64,000 bases of DNA from assembly GCF_023715465.1 (NCBI RefSeq), contig NZ_JAMBOE010000002.1, forward strand, positions 143,104 to 207,103, read 5' to 3'. This document shows, one piece after another, positions 62,300-64,000 of the stretch. The stretch is from Paenibacillus macerans. GTDB taxonomy: Bacteria > Bacillota > Bacilli > Paenibacillales > Paenibacillaceae. Both the position numbers and the translations under genes were made by a program. How positions within the stretch are numbered: position 1 is the first letter of the stretch; every line of letters begins with the position of its first letter. The notes below the pieces were generated by a model, which saw only the letters and a program-made list of their open reading frames with translations, did not search any database and was not told the DNA's origin.

Positions 62300-63492
62300 A
62301 ACACGACCTCCTGATGACGGGAATCGGAGCGAAACCGGTCATAACGGAGCGGCTCGACCGGGATGCAGGTGGCGGCGCCGCTTAACATTTCGCTCATCAC
62401 CTTTCCCGTGACCGCGGCCAGGCTGATGCCGTCCCCTTCGTGCCCTGCCGCCACATAAAATCCGGGGATTTCATCGATGGCGGAAACGATCGGCAAATGG
62501 TCGGCGGTCCAGGGACGCAAGCCCGCGTAGGTGCGCAGCAGCGGTATCCGCTCCAGCGCGGGAAAAAAGCGGATCGCCCGTTCCGCAATCAGCCGGATCA
62601 CCTCCTGATCGACGCGGCTGTCCATCCCTGCGAATTGGCGGCTGGAGCCGATGAGGAAGTTCTGCGAGGCGGTTGGTTCGAACACCAGCGCGATGCCGTA
62701 CTGCTCGAACCTCGGGTCCACCTGGCGCGTTCCGCCGAATTTGCTGATCAAATAGCCGAATTCCATCACCTTCCGTTTTCCGATGCTTTCCCAGCGGGAG
62801 GCCACAAGAATGTGGCCCTTGCGGGGTTCGATCGGAATGTCGAGGCCGGCCATTTGCCCGATCCGCTTGGCCCATACCCCGGCGGCGTTAATGACAAATT
62901 TTGCATGAATCGTGCCGCCGGAGGTGTCCACCCCGCGAATCCGGCCCTTCTCGTCCAGTAAAAGCGCCGTCACGGACGTATGGGTTCGCAGCCTTGCACC
63001 ATGGCGGCGGGCGGTGGAAGCTAGTGAATAAGTGAGCAATACCGGATTCACCGTAGAATCGGTGGCGCATTCCAAGCCGCCCGGGAGATCGTCCGCCAGA
63101 TAGGGCCACTCCTCCCGCAGCTCCTGCCGGCCCAGCATACGAAAAGGGAGGCCCGCTTCGCGTTGGCGTGAAACCCAGCTCTCGGCAGCCTGCATCTCCT
63201 CTTCGGTCTCGCATACGAGAATGCTGCCGGGGGCCCGGTATTCGAATGCCTCATCGAGCTCCCGGGCCCACCCCGCCACCAATTCCTGCGATTTCAGAGA
63301 CATTTGGCTGTCAAATCCGGGGTCCTTGTCAATCGCCAAAATATTGCCGTCGCATTTGGAGGAGGTGCCCCCGGCGATTTCACCGCGCTCGACCACAACC
63401 ACGTCCATGCCGGCTTTTGCAGCATAGTAGGCGATGGACATGCCGATGATCCCGCCGCCGATGACGACGACTTCCGCAGCCTCCGAATTCAT
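62296..63492 (-). CDS. FAD-dependent oxidoreductase, D-hydroxyproline dehydrogenase beta-like subunit (HcnC/DadA-like)
   Basis: 398 residues. FAD motif VVVIGGGIIGMSIAYYAAKAG, GGTSSKCDGNI, HAKFVINAAGVWAKRIGQMAG, KGHILVASR, LRTYAGLRPWTADHLPIV and GFYVAAGHEGDGISLAAVTG are typical of the DAO family. With the alpha flavoprotein and two small iron-sulphur proteins downstream it forms a dehydrogenase like those oxidising cis-4-hydroxy-D-proline. ATG 63492 follows AAGGGGGATAACGTTC; the peptidase gene ends 42 bp upstream. Confidence 0.9.
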   Translation of the reverse strand: MNSEAAEVVVIGGGIIGMSIAYYAAKAGMDVVVVERGEIAGGTSSKCDGNILAIDKDPGFDSQMSLKSQELVAGWARELDEAFEYRAPGSILVCETEEEMQAAESWVSRQREAGLPFRMLGRQELREEWPYLADDLPGGLECATDSTVNPVLLTYSLASTARRHGARLRTHTSVTALLLDEKGRIRGVDTSGGTIHAKFVINAAGVWAKRIGQMAGLDIPIEPRKGHILVASRWESIGKRKVMEFGYLISKFGGTRQVDPRFEQYGIALVFEPTASQNFLIGSSRQFAGMDSRVDQEVIRLIAERAIRFFPALERIPLLRTYAGLRPWTADHLPIVSAIDEIPGFYVAAGHEGDGISLAAVTGKVMSEMLSGAATCIPVEPLRYDRFRSDSRHQEVVL

Positions 63493-63534
63493 GAACGTTA
63501 TCCCCCTTCTTTTACAGAGGTTGTTGAACTCGCA

Positions 63535-64000
63535 TTATAATACGATCAGTTCTTTGTTTGATTTCGTCAGCACCTCAATGCCTGTTTCCGTGATGAGAAT
63601 GTCATCCTCGATGCGGACGCCGCCGAAATCGGGGATATAAATCCCGGGCTCCACCGTCAGGATCATCCCCGGCTCGAGCACATCCTCCGTTTTTTGCGAA
63701 AACCGCATCGGCTCGTGGATTTCCAAACCAAAGGCATGACCGAGGCCGTGGCCAAAGTAGTCGCCGTACCCATAGCCGGCGATACAATCCCTGGCCAGCG
63801 CGTCCCCTTCCTTCCCCGTCATCCCCGGCTTCAGCCCCTCCAGGGTGGTCCGGTTGGCCTCCAGCACGATCCGGTAAAGCTCCTGATGGCGCTCCGTGGG
63901 CTCGCCGATAAAGACGGTCCGCGTCAAATCGGAGCAATACCCCTCATAGCTCGCCCCGAAATCAAGGGTCACGAACTCATTGGCGCCAAGCGGCTTGCCG
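63535..64000 (-). CDS. M24-family Xaa-Pro peptidase, N-terminal part outside the window
   Basis: The last 155 codons are present; the 5' end lies beyond position 64000. All five metal ligands of the pita-bread fold are visible: D in TLDFGASYEG, D in YCSDLTRT, H in GHGLGHAFGLEIHE, E in LTVEPGIYI and E in GGVRIEDD. Such enzymes release the N-terminal residue before Pro, or split Xaa-Pro dipeptides, freeing proline and hydroxyproline. It leads the hydroxyproline operon visible here, which fits supply from collagen-like peptides. Confidence 0.92.
   Translation of the reverse strand, partial: GKPLGANEFVTLDFGASYEGYCSDLTRTVFIGEPTERHQELYRIVLEANRTTLEGLKPGMTGKEGDALARDCIAGYGYGDYFGHGLGHAFGLEIHEPMRFSQKTEDVLEPGMILTVEPGIYIPDFGGVRIEDDILITETGIEVLTKSNKELIVL

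Overview
The window looks like chromosome from a Paenibacillus-type Firmicute. It carries secreted proteins with S-layer homology (SLH) and copper-amine-oxidase-like N-terminal domains, strong AGGAGG-type ribosome sites with frequent GTG/TTG starts, Fur boxes of the TGATAAT-N-ATTATCA type, and a GC-rich background. Nearly all genes lie on the minus strand. No rRNA, prophage or CRISPR array is present.

Layout. 1-8.3 kb: cell-surface proteins, namely an SLH-anchored serine hydrolase cut by the window edge, a 1300-residue Ig/discoidin/SLH protein with a small tail-collar protein upstream, and a leucine-rich-repeat gene broken by an in-frame amber codon. 8.3-10.1 kb: an Lsa-type ABC-F ribosome-protection gene whose leader shows a complete attenuator (five-codon leader peptide, antiterminator, terminator). 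10.1-14.4 kb: small metabolic genes, including a DJ-1/PfpI gene missing its N-terminus. 14.4-22.5 kb: a five-gene operon of SWIM zinc-finger protein, HEAT-like protein, MoxR AAA+ ATPase, DUF5682 protein and vWA protein. This is the strongest candidate for an incompletely described system. 22.7-24.2 kb: an IS1595-like element. 24.2-26.3 kb: an AT-rich TetR/MFS efflux pair. 26.4-28.8 kb: a membrane-anchored DJ-1-like protein and a small secreted protein. 28.9-34.2 kb: a metNIQ-type importer operon with tautomerase, aldo-keto reductase and M20 peptidase, divergent from a LacI regulator.

35.6-37.4 kb: a consensus promoter leads through a 55-codon ORF and a cluster of tRNA and tRNA-like genes into ykuK. 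37.5-47.7 kb: a Fur-boxed NRPS-independent siderophore operon. Its core order matches staphyloferrin B sbnE-F-G-H, but the precursor genes differ (a class III aminotransferase, here frameshifted, and an ATP-grasp ligase). 48.4-53.2 kb: the matching Fur-boxed uptake operon (binding lipoprotein, two permeases, ATPase, FhuF-like reductase). 53.3-55.3 kb: a secreted HEFGH metalloprotease with a discoidin domain. 55.4-64 kb: a complete hydroxyproline catabolic operon (Xaa-Pro peptidase, multi-subunit D-hydroxyproline dehydrogenase, epimerase, a paralogue lacking the active-site cysteines, deaminase, semialdehyde dehydrogenase).

The larger intergenic gaps hold several families of short degenerate repeats. 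Three genes carry disabling lesions (amber, deletion, single-base frameshift). They point either to ongoing gene loss or, for the two single-base cases, to sequence errors; read-level data would separate the two.
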